Assembly (NCBI GenBank): GCA_959018755.1
Contig: CAUEMA010000008.1
Coordinates: forward strand, 1 to 64,000
Source: an uncultured Collinsella sp.
GTDB taxonomy: Bacteria > Actinomycetota > Coriobacteriia > Coriobacteriales > Coriobacteriaceae
Reading direction: 5' to 3'
Length of the DNA: 64,000 nt
Positions within the stretch are counted from its first letter, which is position 1. Each line of letters begins with the position of its first letter. Positions 24,329 through 33,304 of this stretch are shown piece by piece. The notes below the pieces were generated by a model. The model saw only the letters and a program-made list of their open reading frames with translations. It was not told the origin of the DNA and ran no database searches. The position numbers and the translations under genes are program-made.

Positions 24329-24364
24329 ACGAGGGGCGATCCGATTGGGTCGTCCCTCGTTTGC
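24329..24364. terminator. Terminator between leuS and the convergent lipoprotein gene
   Basis: ACGAGGG (24329-24335) pairs with CCCTCGT (24354-24360), and the inner bases extend the stem with few interruptions (gCGATCC/GGGTCGt around a GATT loop). TTTG follows on the plus strand and AAAG precedes, so it may work in both directions. Confidence 0.75.
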
Positions 24365-24402
24365 GTTATATGCCATGCTTGGCTTGTGCCGAGCGTCATC
24401 CT

Positions 24403-24975
24403 CTACGGAATGTGCGCCAGGTCCCTAAAGTAGACGTTGCCGCTTTGCTCCTCAAACATCCAGATGTTGAGGTAGATGTCGTTGAGGTCGTTGTTCACGT
24501 CAAAGTCCGGATCGTCGAAGGTGCCTACAAAGGTGAGCATCGCGGTCGTTTTTTCGCCTGCGGCGACGGGTTGGCGCATGCGCACGTCGCGGACGACACC
24601 GTTGACGTAGGCATAAGCATCGACATCGCCAAACATCATGTCGACATCGGTGTTGTTTGTCACCGCAAAGACCAACACGGCGTCACCGTAGCCATCCGTG
24701 TCCTTGCCCACGCAGGCAACATGGACGTTCTCGTCTGCCTCAAGGTCGATGGGGAACTGTTCTTGAGGGTCGGGACCTAAACTCTGGGGATCGACTATAT
24801 CTTCGTCTAATTTGTCGAAACGCTCCGAAGGCGTCGTTTTCTCGATGGCTTTGGTGCTGCCGAGGTCCGGCTCGCATGGTCCGGTTTTACCATCGATGTT
24901 GTTGCAGCCCGCCAGAGCGAACGAGCAGGCAGCGACGACGAGCGCGGTCGCGCAGAGGGTGCCTAGGCGTTTCAT
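24403..24975 (-). CDS. Secreted lipoprotein of unknown function
   Basis: 190 residues on the minus strand, ATG at 24975 preceded by AAGGAGGC. The signal peptide ends in a lipobox FALAGC (C24), so the mature protein is membrane-anchored outside. The mature part has a low-complexity acidic linker (residues 30-75) and a beta-rich domain (AVLVFAVTNNTDVDM, EKTTAMLTFVGTF) resembling the immunoglobulin-like DUF4352/DUF5067 telokin-type domains of Gram-positive lipoproteins. I do not recognise a specific function. It stands alone between leuS and the rimP operon. Confidence 0.7.
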   Translation of the reverse strand: MKRLGTLCATALVVAACSFALAGCNNIDGKTGPCEPDLGSTKAIEKTTPSERFDKLDEDIVDPQSLGPDPQEQFPIDLEADENVHVACVGKDTDGYGDAVLVFAVTNNTDVDMMFGDVDAYAYVNGVVRDVRMRQPVAAGEKTTAMLTFVGTFDDPDFDVNNDLNDIYLNIWMFEEQSGNVYFRDLAHIP

Positions 24976-25237
24976 GGTGCCTCCTTGCCGTAGAGATACT
25001 GGAAGGTTGTACGGTCAATGCGTGCGGCAGGCTTTCTCGCTACAGAATGCCTCTCAGCTCTAGTCTGGCCGATGTGTGCCCAGGGATGGAATGCCCATAG
25101 GGCCCGATTGGGTCGGCGCGCTGGGACGCATGGCCCGTTTTGGGGCTTTTGGGGAGCACCGCACAGGAGTCCTCGTCTAATTGTCCTATTCTTGTGGAGA
25201 AGCTGTGGGCGCGCTGACCTGCGAATTTCGTTGACGC

Positions 25238-25266
25238 TTGCACGTTTTCGCAGGTATTGGTATAGT
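25238..25266 (+). promoter_or_regulatory. Promoter of the rimP-nusA-infB operon
   Basis: TTGCAC (25238-25243), a 17-base spacer and TATAGT (25261-25266) make a good sigma-A promoter about 79 bases before rimP. The rest of the gap (24976-25237) holds the lipoprotein gene's upstream region; I see no gene, repeat or other signal there. Confidence 0.75.
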
Positions 25267-25292
25267 TTGCTTGCAAATGAAGTAGTAATTGA

Positions 25293-25325
25293 AAGAAGTG
25301 GGGTTTCGGCTCCGCTTCTTTTTTG
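25293..25325 (+). terminator. Leader attenuator hairpin upstream of rimP
   Basis: AAGAAGTGGGG (25293-25303) pairs with CTCCGCTTCTT (25310-25320) through a TTTCGG loop and is followed by TTTT. It is a complete intrinsic-terminator shape located between the promoter at 25238 and the rimP start, so it should attenuate the nusA operon. NusA enhances pausing at such hairpins, which would give feedback; that regulation is inference. Confidence 0.75.
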
Positions 25326-25344
25326 TATGGATGGAGGTGCCGCA

Positions 25345-25839
25345 ATGGTCAAGACCAAGACCGAGCAGGCGATCATCGACGCGCTCGAGGCCGTCGCTCC
25401 CCAGCACGATGTCGACATTGTCGACGTTGAGCTCGTGGGCGCCACCAAGGCCCCCTGCGTTCGTGTGCGTATCGAGGGTGCCGAGGGTCAGAGCCTGTCG
25501 CTCAACGACGTCACGGCCAATACCAAGTGGGTCGGCGACGTGATCGAGGAGCTCGACCCCATTTCTTCGAGCTACACGCTCGAGGTGTCGAGCCCGGGTA
25601 TGGCGCGCCCGCTGCGCCGCCCGCGCGACTTTGCCCGCTTTGTGGGCGAGGACTGCGAGCTCACCTCCACCGCCACCGAGGGCCGTCGCAAGTACTCCGG
25701 CAAGATTGCCGCCGCGACCGAGACGAACGTGACCCTCGAGCTCGAGGACGGCGAGTCCGTCACCCTCGATTTCTGTGATGTTAAAAAGTGCAAGTTGAAG
25801 CCCACCTATAACTTCAAGCCCGCGAAGGAAGGAAACTAA
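25345..25839 (+). CDS. rimP: Ribosome maturation factor RimP
   Basis: 164 residues from ATG 25345, behind ATGGAGG (25331-25337); the much longer open frame reaches back through the promoter and is not used. It shows the RimP core DVDIVDVELVGA, VRIEGAEGQSLSLNDV and YTLEVSSPGMARPL, followed by the C-terminal SH3-like domain. It assists 30S subunit maturation. First gene of the nusA operon, one base before nusA. Confidence 0.93.
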   Translation: MVKTKTEQAIIDALEAVAPQHDVDIVDVELVGATKAPCVRVRIEGAEGQSLSLNDVTANTKWVGDVIEELDPISSSYTLEVSSPGMARPLRRPRDFARFVGEDCELTSTATEGRRKYSGKIAAATETNVTLELEDGESVTLDFCDVKKCKLKPTYNFKPAKEGN

Positions 25840-25840
25840 C

Positions 25841-27088
25841 ATGGCAGCATCCGACATGATGTCCGCCCTGATGGAGCTTTGCCAGGAGAGGCACATCGAC
25901 CAGCTCTACCTGATCGACCGCCTGGAGCAGTCGCTCGCCAAGAGCTATGCCGAGATCCTGCATCTTGAGTGGGGCGCCAAGGTGACCATCGACCGCACCA
26001 CCGGCAAGATTTACGTCTATCGCCTGGAGCCGATCGACGATTCCATGGACGAGGAGGGCAACTTCACCGAGTTCGAGGAGATCGACGTCACCCCCAAGAA
26101 CACGAGCCGCATCGCCGCCCAGCACGCCAAGGCCGAGATCAACGCCATCGTGCGCAACTCCGCTCGTGAGCAGATCTACGAGGAGTTCTCCGGCCGTATC
26201 GGTGACCTCATCAGCGGTACCGTGCTGCAGTCCACGCCCGACTTCACCATCGTCAAGATCCGCGATGGCGTCGAGGCCGAGCTGCCGCATTTTGACCAGC
26301 GCCGTTACGAGAACGAGCGCAACGAGCGTCCGTTGGGCGAGCGCTACCTGCACAACCAGCACATCAAAGCCGTGATCATCGACGTCCGCGATCCCAACTC
26401 CAACCTGCAGCCGGTTCGCGGCGAGCACAGCCGTCCGCCGATCGTCATCTCCCGCACCCACCCCGAGCTCATGCGTCGTCTGTTTGAGCAGGAGGTGCCC
26501 GAGATCTATGAGGGCACCGTCCAGATCAAGTCGATTGCCCGCGAGCCCGGCCAGCGCTCCAAGGTCGCCGTCCACTCGCTCGACGACCGCCTGGATCCCG
26601 TGGGCGCCTGCGTCGGCCCCAAGGGCAGCCGTGTCCGCGCCGTCGTGGGCGAGCTCCGCGGCGAGCGCGTCGACGTCATCCTGTGGGATGCCGATCCGGC
26701 CGTTTACGTCGCCAACGCACTGTCGCCCGCCAAGGTCACCCGCGTCCTCATCGACGAGGAGAAGGCCTATGCCGGCGTCATCGTGCCCGACGACCAGCTT
26801 TCGCTCGCCATCGGCAAGGAGGGCCAGAACGCCCGCCTCGCCGCTCGCCTGACCGGCTGGCACATCGACATTAAGTCCGAGACCCTTGCCGCCGACATCC
26901 TCAAGAACGTCCCCGTTCACGAGGAGCCCGCCGCCGACCTGATCGGTGACGAGGAGGACGATGATGTCCGTCGCTGCGAGTACGTGTCCGAGGACGGCGT
27001 CCAGTGCCGCAACCAGGCCCGTCCGGGCTCCCGTTTCTGCGGTGTCCACGACACCGACGCCTTCGATGATGCGGAGGACCTGATCTAG
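25841..27088 (+). CDS. nusA: Transcription factor NusA with C-terminal Cys/His tail
   Basis: 415 residues, ATG 25841. N-terminal RNA-polymerase-binding domain, S1 domain (GDLISGTVLQSTPDFTIV) and two KH domains (DPVGACVGPKGSRVRAVV; DDQLSLAIGKEGQNARLAARLTGW) are all present. The unusual part is the last 40 residues: after an acidic linker comes RRCEYVSEDGVQC, then CGVH, giving C379, C389, C400 and H403 in a CxxxxxxxxxC...CxxH arrangement like small zinc knuckles (DUF5763-like). Most NusA proteins of this length end after KH2. The ylxR (DUF448) gene usually found between nusA and infB is missing here. Confidence 0.93.
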   Translation: MAASDMMSALMELCQERHIDQLYLIDRLEQSLAKSYAEILHLEWGAKVTIDRTTGKIYVYRLEPIDDSMDEEGNFTEFEEIDVTPKNTSRIAAQHAKAEINAIVRNSAREQIYEEFSGRIGDLISGTVLQSTPDFTIVKIRDGVEAELPHFDQRRYENERNERPLGERYLHNQHIKAVIIDVRDPNSNLQPVRGEHSRPPIVISRTHPELMRRLFEQEVPEIYEGTVQIKSIAREPGQRSKVAVHSLDDRLDPVGACVGPKGSRVRAVVGELRGERVDVILWDADPAVYVANALSPAKVTRVLIDEEKAYAGVIVPDDQLSLAIGKEGQNARLAARLTGWHIDIKSETLAADILKNVPVHEEPAADLIGDEEDDDVRRCEYVSEDGVQCRNQARPGSRFCGVHDTDAFDDAEDLI

Positions 27089-27143
27089 CGCGCGGTCGCG
27101 CCGGGCAGGTCCCGGCGCATCTCCCACGCTCGTTCAGTCTCTA

Positions 27144-27158
27144 GGCACCCAAGGTGCC
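27144..27158 (+). other. Small hairpin between nusA and infB
   Basis: GGCACC-caa-GGTGCC is a perfect 6-bp stem 22 bases before infB and just before its Shine-Dalgarno AAAGGG. It has no U-run; it may be an RNA processing or stability site. Confidence 0.35.
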
Positions 27159-27179
27159 AGAAAGGGTAGGTGAAGTCAT

Positions 27180-29894
27180 ATGGCAAAAGTCCGTGTGTCC
27201 ACCCTGGCCAAAGAGTTCGGCATGACCTCCAAGGAACTGATGGGTCATCTCGCCGAAATGAAGATTCCCGCTAAGTCCGCTTCCTCCGCCCTGGAGGACG
27301 CTTACGTCGCCATGGTCCGCAAGCAGCTCGCCTCGGTGATCGAGGCCCGCGCCAAGGAAGTCGAGGCCGCCAAGCAGGCCGAGGAGGAGGCAGCCGCCGC
27401 CGAGGAGGCAGCGCGCGCTGCCGAGGCCGAGCGTGAGCGCATCGCCGCCGAGAAGGCACGCGAGGAGGAGCGCCGCCAGTTCGCCGCCGCCCAGGCTGCC
27501 GAGGAGGCCGCCCGTGCCGAGGCCGAGGCCAAGAAGAAGGCTGAGCAGGAGCGCCTTGCCCGCGAGAAGGAGGAGGCTGCCCGCGAGGCCCAGCGCCGCG
27601 CCGTCCCCGCTTCCGACTCCGGTTCGCGCTTCCGTTCGCTGCTCGACCAGATCGCCGCACAGGAGACCGTGCTCAAGGAGAAGAAGGACGCCGAGGAGAA
27701 GGCCAAGGCCGAGCGCGCCTCCGAGCGCGGCAACCGTCGTAGCGGCAACAACGACCGTCGCGGTGGCCGTCGTAACGATCGCAACGCCTCCGACAACAAC
27801 TCCGATCGCAACGCCTCCGAGAGCCGTCCGCACAGCCATCGCACCAACGCCAGCAACAACGTCGCTGCCGGCATGGACTTCCCCAACCCCGACAAGCAGG
27901 GCAAGGGCAAGAAGCGCAAGGGCGGTCACGGCAACGATGAGGACCACTACAGCCGCATGGCTCGTGAGGCCGAGGAGTACAGCCGCGAGAAGGTGCTCGA
28001 GGAGGCCCGCGCCGCCGTCGAGGAGGCCTCTCGCGAGTCCACCGGTCGCCGCAAGAAGCGCAAGGAGAAGCGCGAGCGCGAGGCTGCTAAGGCTCAGGAG
28101 GAGCGCAAGATTGAGGAGGCGCTGGCCCAGGGCGTGAACCCCGAGGAGCTCGACGCCATCAAGGTCTCCCAGGGAGTTACCGTCCAGGAGCTCGCCGAGG
28201 CGCTCGACGTTCCGGCCAACGACATCATCAAGCGCCTGTTCCTGCTGGGCACGCCGCTTACGATGACGCAGTCCATGTCCGACGACCTCGTCGAGCTCGT
28301 TGCCGACGACCTGGGCCGTCAGATCAAGATCATCACCCCCGAGGAGGAGAACACCTTCTCGTTCTACGACGATCCCGCCGACCTTAAGCCCCGCGCCCCG
28401 GTCGTCACCGTCATGGGTCACGTCGACCACGGCAAGACGAGCCTGCTCGACGCCATCCGTCACACCGGCGTCGCTGCCGGCGAGGCGGGCGGCATTACCC
28501 AGGCCATCGGCGCTTCGCAGGTCATGATCAACGACCGCAAGATCACCTTCATCGATACCCCGGGCCACGCTACCTTTACGGCTATGCGTGCCCGCGGCGC
28601 CAAGGTGACCGATATCGTCATCCTGATCGTGGCTGCCGACGACGGCGTCATGCCTCAGACCATCGAGTCGATCAACCACGCCAAGGCCGCCGGCGTACCC
28701 ATCGTCGTCGCCGTCAACAAGATCGATAAGCCGGGCGCCAACCCCGACCGCGTGCGCCAGGAGCTCACCGAGTACGGCATCATCCCCGAGGAGTGGGGCG
28801 GACAGAACATGTTCGTCAACATCTCGGCCAAGCAGAAGATCGGTATCGACGACCTGCTCGAGACCGTGCTGCTCCAGGCCGACGTGCTCGAGCTCAAGGC
28901 CAACCCGGACACCTTTGCCTCCGGTAACGTCCTCGAGGCTAAGCTCGACAAGGGCCGCGGCTCGGTTGCTACCGTGCTGGTGACCCGCGGTACCCTGCAC
29001 GTGGGCGATACGCTGGTCGCCGGCCTTACCTATGGCCGCGTCCGCGCCATGCTCGATCCCAAGGGCAACGCCGTCACCGAGGCCGGCCCCTCCGATGCCG
29101 TCGAGATCTTGGGCCTTCAGTCCGTGCCCAACGCCGGCGACGAGTTCCGCGTTTTCGAGGACGAGCGCGAGGCTCGCGCCCTGGCCGATGAGCGTTCGCT
29201 TAAGGCACGTATCGAGGAGCAGAGCCGCGTGAAGCACGTCACGCTCGAGAACCTCTTCGAGACCATCGCCGACGCCGAGGTCAAGGAGCTCAACCTGATC
29301 ATCAAGGCCGACGTCCAGGGTTCCATCGAGGCCCTTCAGGACTCGCTCGATAAGATGGATCAGTCCGAGGTCCGCATCAACACGATCCACTCCGCCGTCG
29401 GCGCCATCAACGAGACCGACGTCGTCCTGGCCGATGCCTCCAACGCCATCATCATCGGCTTTGGCGTGCGTCCCGACGGCAAGGCCCGCTCCGCCGCCGA
29501 GCGCGAGGGCGTCGAGATCCGTTGCTACGACGTTATCTACAAGTGCCTCGAGGAGCTCGATGCTGCCCGTATCGGCATGCTCAAGCCCACCGAGGTCGAG
29601 GTTTCCACGGGTACCGCGACCGTCCTGGACACCTTCAAGGTGCCCAAAGTCGGTATCGCCGCCGGTGTCCGCGTGGAGGAGGGCGAGATCGCCGCGACCG
29701 ATTCCGTGCGCCTGGTGCGTGACGGCATCGTGGTCTTCAACGGCAAGATCGCCTCGATGCGCCACTACAAGGACGAGGCCAAGAGCCTCAAGAGCGGTTC
29801 CGAGGGCGGCATTGGCCTGGAGAACTTCCAGGACATCAAGCCCGGCGACCAGATCGAGGGTTACCGCATCGACCAGGTTGCCCGTACCGAGTAG
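27180..29894 (+). CDS. infB: Translation initiation factor IF-2
   Basis: 904 residues, ATG 27180. An IF2N segment (VSTLAKEFGMTSKELMGHL) is followed by a long charged Ala/Glu/Arg-rich linker (about 45-330) and a second IF2N-like segment (VQELAEALDVPANDIIKRLF). The G domain has GHVDHGKTSLLD (G1), DTPGHATF (G3) and NKID (G4); beta-barrel domains II-IV follow. IF-2 places initiator fMet-tRNA on the 30S subunit. The linker is longer and more repetitive than in many bacteria, as in other actinobacteria. Confidence 0.96.
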   Translation: MAKVRVSTLAKEFGMTSKELMGHLAEMKIPAKSASSALEDAYVAMVRKQLASVIEARAKEVEAAKQAEEEAAAAEEAARAAEAERERIAAEKAREEERRQFAAAQAAEEAARAEAEAKKKAEQERLAREKEEAAREAQRRAVPASDSGSRFRSLLDQIAAQETVLKEKKDAEEKAKAERASERGNRRSGNNDRRGGRRNDRNASDNNSDRNASESRPHSHRTNASNNVAAGMDFPNPDKQGKGKKRKGGHGNDEDHYSRMAREAEEYSREKVLEEARAAVEEASRESTGRRKKRKEKREREAAKAQEERKIEEALAQGVNPEELDAIKVSQGVTVQELAEALDVPANDIIKRLFLLGTPLTMTQSMSDDLVELVADDLGRQIKIITPEEENTFSFYDDPADLKPRAPVVTVMGHVDHGKTSLLDAIRHTGVAAGEAGGITQAIGASQVMINDRKITFIDTPGHATFTAMRARGAKVTDIVILIVAADDGVMPQTIESINHAKAAGVPIVVAVNKIDKPGANPDRVRQELTEYGIIPEEWGGQNMFVNISAKQKIGIDDLLETVLLQADVLELKANPDTFASGNVLEAKLDKGRGSVATVLVTRGTLHVGDTLVAGLTYGRVRAMLDPKGNAVTEAGPSDAVEILGLQSVPNAGDEFRVFEDEREARALADERSLKARIEEQSRVKHVTLENLFETIADAEVKELNLIIKADVQGSIEALQDSLDKMDQSEVRINTIHSAVGAINETDVVLADASNAIIIGFGVRPDGKARSAAEREGVEIRCYDVIYKCLEELDAARIGMLKPTEVEVSTGTATVLDTFKVPKVGIAAGVRVEEGEIAATDSVRLVRDGIVVFNGKIASMRHYKDEAKSLKSGSEGGIGLENFQDIKPGDQIEGYRIDQVARTE

Positions 29895-29905
29895 GGGGTA
29901 GCGCT

Positions 29906-30316
29906 ATGAAGCAAACGCAGGCAACCCGCCGTCTGGGCGAGCAGCTTCGCGAGAAGCTTGGTTATATCCTGCTCTTTGAGGTTTCCGATCCGCGTCTCGA
30001 CCTGGTCACCCTGACCGCGGTCGAGGTCGCGGTGGACCGTTCGTTCGCACGCGTGTACGTGTCGTGCGATGCGAGCCGCTACGATGAGGTCATGGAGGCG
30101 CTCGCCAGCGCCAAGGGCCGCATCCGCAGTCTGTTGGCTCGCTCGCTCGATTGGCGCGTCACGCCCGAGCTCGATTTTCGCATCGATCGCTCGACCGATG
30201 AGGCCGAGCGCATAACGCGTGCGCTGGAAAACGTTCCGGCCACGCTTGCGATCGAAAAGGACGAGGACGGCTACCCAATTGTGGATGCCGCCCAGGAGGC
30301 AGCTTTAGATGACTAA
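29906..30316 (+). CDS. rbfA: Ribosome-binding factor A
   Basis: 136 residues, ATG 29906 behind tagggggtag. KH-type fold: RLGEQLREKLGYILLFEVSDPRL at the N-terminus, VDRSFARVYVS in the middle and RVTPELDFRIDRSTDEAERI at the C-terminal strand, all typical of RbfA. It helps mature the 16S rRNA 5' end. It overlaps nrnA by 8 bp. Confidence 0.93.
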   Translation: MKQTQATRRLGEQLREKLGYILLFEVSDPRLDLVTLTAVEVAVDRSFARVYVSCDASRYDEVMEALASAKGRIRSLLARSLDWRVTPELDFRIDRSTDEAERITRALENVPATLAIEKDEDGYPIVDAAQEAALDD

Positions 30317-31352
30317 TTCCGCCGATCTCGCCTCGTGCGAGTCTGCAGATATTAAACGACGCATCCTCGAGCTTATCGAGGATGCGTCCTCCATTGCGAT
30401 CTCGGGTCACACCTCTCCCGATGGCGATGCCCTGGGCTCCGTGTTGGGCCTTGGCCTTTCGCTTATGAAGGTGTTTCCCGACAAGGACATCGCCCTGCTG
30501 TTGGCAGACGACGATCCCGTTCCGCGTATCTACCGTTTTATGGAGGGTGCCGATCTTCTGGTGCCAGCATCTACCTACACCGGCAACCCGGACCTGTTCA
30601 TTTCGGTAGACGTGCCGGTCGTCGAGCGCCTCAATAATTCCGCCGAGGTCCTGCGTCGTTCGGCCCACGTGGCTTGCTTTGATCATCATCCGGCACGCGA
30701 GGAGTTTGCCGAGGTCAGCCTTAGGTGCGTCAATGCTGCTGCTTGCGCCATGATTATCGACCGATTTTTGGCCGATTGCGGTATTACCGCAAGCGACAGT
30801 ATCGCTACCTGCCTGCTGTGCGGCCTGGTCACCGACACCGGTCGTTTTCAGTATCAGAACGCCGACGCCGCAGCGTTTCATGCCGCCTCGCGTCTGGTGG
30901 CGCACGGTGCCGATCCGGCACGCGTCGCGCTCGAGGTCTACCAGAGCCAGCGCGTCGAGTTCTTGCACCTCAAGTCCATCGTCATGGGTCGCATCAAGAC
31001 GGTCGCGCACGGGCGCGTGGCGTATAGCTACGCGTACGAAAGTGACCTTAAGGAATGCGGCGTCACCTCTGATGAGTGCGACGGCCTGGTCGATGTGGTG
31101 CGCTCGGTGATGGGTGTCGAGGTCTGCCTGTTTCTTAAGGGCATCGAGGACGATACCAAGGTACGAGGCAACCTGCGCTCCAAGGGCGATCTTGATGTTT
31201 CCGAGATTGCGGCCAACTTTGGCGGAGGTGGGCACCACGCTGCCGCCGGCTTTACCAACGCCGGAACGATTTCCGAGACGCTCACCACGGCACTTCCCAT
31301 GCTGGCCGAGCTGGTAGGGGAGGATCCCGCTTCGGTGACCGTCGAGCTCTAA
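30309..31352 (+). CDS. nrnA: DHH/DHHA1 phosphoesterase, NrnA-type oligoribonuclease/pAp phosphatase
   Basis: 347 residues, ATG 30309 overlapping the rbfA stop. DHH motifs: ISGHTSPDGDALGS (metal-binding Asp residues), FISVDVP, and the name-giving CFDHHP; the DHHA1 domain ends with FGGGGHHAAAGF. NrnA degrades nano-RNA and pGpG-type dinucleotides and dephosphorylates pAp, so it could also finish c-di-GMP turnover in this organism. Position between rbfA and truB is typical in Gram-positives. Confidence 0.88.
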   Translation: MTNSADLASCESADIKRRILELIEDASSIAISGHTSPDGDALGSVLGLGLSLMKVFPDKDIALLLADDDPVPRIYRFMEGADLLVPASTYTGNPDLFISVDVPVVERLNNSAEVLRRSAHVACFDHHPAREEFAEVSLRCVNAAACAMIIDRFLADCGITASDSIATCLLCGLVTDTGRFQYQNADAAAFHAASRLVAHGADPARVALEVYQSQRVEFLHLKSIVMGRIKTVAHGRVAYSYAYESDLKECGVTSDECDGLVDVVRSVMGVEVCLFLKGIEDDTKVRGNLRSKGDLDVSEIAANFGGGGHHAAAGFTNAGTISETLTTALPMLAELVGEDPASVTVEL

Positions 31353-31367
31353 CTTTTTGGATGGTAC

Positions 31368-32300
31368 ATGGCTCGTCGTACACCTTCTCAACTTAATATG
31401 CTGCTCGCCGTCGATAAGCCGGTGGGCTGCACGTCTCATGACGTTGTTTCGCAATGCCGACGCGCCCTCCATGAGCGGCGCGTCGGTCATGCCGGAACGC
31501 TCGACCCCATGGCATCGGGTGTCATGGTGGTGGGCGTGGGCCAGGCCACGCGTCTGCTGGGCATGCTCACGCTCGATACCAAAAGCTACGTCGCCGACAT
31601 TTCGTTTGGCGTCGAGACCAATACCGATGATGCGGACGGCAAGGCCGTCCGCACAGTGCCCATTGCCGCCGACCTGCGCGATCCGGCCTATGCTCGCGAG
31701 CGCCTGTGCGCTATGTTGGGCCCTCAGATGCAGGTGCCGCCGGCGTTTTCGGCCATTTCTGTTAACGGCGTGCGCGCCTATAAGGCTGCGCGCGAAGGCA
31801 ACGCCGTTGAGTTGCCCCCGCGTCCGGTCGAGGTATATTCCGCCGACCTGATTGCCGTGAGCGGCGAGGGCGACGCTTGCGTTTGGACCGTGGCGTTTTC
31901 CGTGAGCAAGGGCACCTATATCCGTGCGCTCGCTCGTGACCTGGGTCGTGCCTGCGACAACGCGGCACATATTTCCGCGCTGCGTCGTACGGCCTCCGGC
32001 GTCGTTTCCATCGGTGCCTGCCATGCGGTCGAGGAACTTTCTGCCGAGTCCGCTGCCGGTTTTGCTCTGGATCCCATTGCGGCACTGGGCGCCACGCGCG
32101 TCGACTTGCCGGGCGACCTTGCCGATGATTTGCTGTGCGGACGTCGTCTTCCTATTGAGCGTGCGCTTGGGGACTTTGATACGTCGAAGGCGCCGTTTGC
32201 ACTGGTGCTCGATGGCGGACTCAAGGCGCTCGCCCGTATCGAGGGCGGTCGCTTTGTTATGGAGCACGTCTTTCCGCAGGCGATCGGCGGTGTTCGATGA
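31368..32300 (+). CDS. truB: tRNA pseudouridine(55) synthase TruB
   Basis: 310 residues, ATG 31368. The catalytic motif GHAGTLDPMASGV contains the active Asp; KPVGCTSHDVV at the start and CSKGTY-like FSVSKGTYIRALARDLG later are family landmarks. It makes pseudouridine 55 in the T-loop of tRNAs. The Shine-Dalgarno (GGATGG) is weak. It overlaps ribF by 4 bp. Confidence 0.94.
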   Translation: MARRTPSQLNMLLAVDKPVGCTSHDVVSQCRRALHERRVGHAGTLDPMASGVMVVGVGQATRLLGMLTLDTKSYVADISFGVETNTDDADGKAVRTVPIAADLRDPAYARERLCAMLGPQMQVPPAFSAISVNGVRAYKAAREGNAVELPPRPVEVYSADLIAVSGEGDACVWTVAFSVSKGTYIRALARDLGRACDNAAHISALRRTASGVVSIGACHAVEELSAESAAGFALDPIAALGATRVDLPGDLADDLLCGRRLPIERALGDFDTSKAPFALVLDGGLKALARIEGGRFVMEHVFPQAIGGVR

Positions 32301-33304
32301 TGCTGGCCTCCCACGAGCTCGCGCGTATTTTTTTCGCGGACGAGTCGGATGAGGCCCGCATCGTCGCTGCCGATGCATTTGATGATTGCGCTTGCCTGGG
32401 CGCTGCGTCGATCGCCATCGGCGTGTTCGATGGCGTGCACCGGGGGCATCACGAACTGATCGACGCGGTCGTTCGCGATGCGCGTGACCATGACTGCAAG
32501 GCGGTCGTGGTCACCTTCGATCCCGACCCGGACGTGGTGGTGAGCCGCGCGCCCGCTCAAAAACTGATGACAACGGACGACCGTCTGCATGCCCTGGCTC
32601 TCACCGGGGTCGATGCGGTCGTGGCTGTTCCCTTTACGCCTTCGGTGGCGGCACTCGACCACGCGGGCTTTCTTAAACTGCTGTCGCATGTGGTCGATAT
32701 CCGCTCGATTCGCGTGGGCAGCGACTTTAGGTTCGGTCGCGGCGGCGCCTCGGGCGTTGCCGAGATGAAAGAATGGGGTGCCCAGCGCGGCGTTGACGTC
32801 TATGGCCACGAGTTGCTGTGCGTCGATGGACAGACGGTCTGCGCCACCCGTATTCGCCAGGAGCTTCGCCGGGGACATGTTGAGCTTGCCGCCGAGCTGC
32901 TCGGCCGCCCGTACATGCTGCGAGGTGTTGTTGCCGGAGGTCGTCACCAGGGCTCCGACATGGGTTTTCCCACGGCAAACATCCAGGTGCCCGAGGGCAT
33001 CCAGGTTCCTGCCGATGGTGTCTACGAGGGCCTGGTGCTGGTCGACGATACCGTGTGGCCTGCTGCCGTCAATGTGGGCTTGCCGCCGACGTATGCCGAC
33101 GATGCCGCCTCGGCTCATCTCGAGGCCAACTTAATCGGGTATGCGGGCGACCTGTACGGCGCCTCGGTTTCGCTGGCGTTTACGCGCTGGCTGCGCCCGT
33201 CGCGCGTGTTCGATTCGTTGGACGAGCTTATCGCGACCGTCGAGGGTAACATTGACGATATCCGTCATCATTTGGGCGAGCAGGGGGTGAGCATCCGTGA
33301 TTAG
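32297..33304 (+). CDS. ribF: Bifunctional riboflavin kinase/FAD synthetase
   Basis: 335 residues, ATG 32297 (ATG 32300 also possible). The FAD synthetase half holds IGVFDGVHRGHHELI (a nucleotidyltransferase HxGH type motif) and VRVGSDFRFGRGGA-like IRVGSDFRFGRGG; the C-terminal riboflavin kinase half has GRPYMLRGVVAGGRHQGSD and MGFPTANI. Converts riboflavin to FMN and FAD. The first 35 residues extend beyond the usual start and look non-conserved. Confidence 0.93.
   Translation: MMLASHELARIFFADESDEARIVAADAFDDCACLGAASIAIGVFDGVHRGHHELIDAVVRDARDHDCKAVVVTFDPDPDVVVSRAPAQKLMTTDDRLHALALTGVDAVVAVPFTPSVAALDHAGFLKLLSHVVDIRSIRVGSDFRFGRGGASGVAEMKEWGAQRGVDVYGHELLCVDGQTVCATRIRQELRRGHVELAAELLGRPYMLRGVVAGGRHQGSDMGFPTANIQVPEGIQVPADGVYEGLVLVDDTVWPAAVNVGLPPTYADDAASAHLEANLIGYAGDLYGASVSLAFTRWLRPSRVFDSLDELIATVEGNIDDIRHHLGEQGVSIRD

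Noticed and set aside
27141..29765. Minus-strand open frame opposite infB (874 codons)
   Set aside because: Antisense shadow of infB, caused by codon bias in a long high-GC gene; Leu/Gly/Ala low-complexity product.
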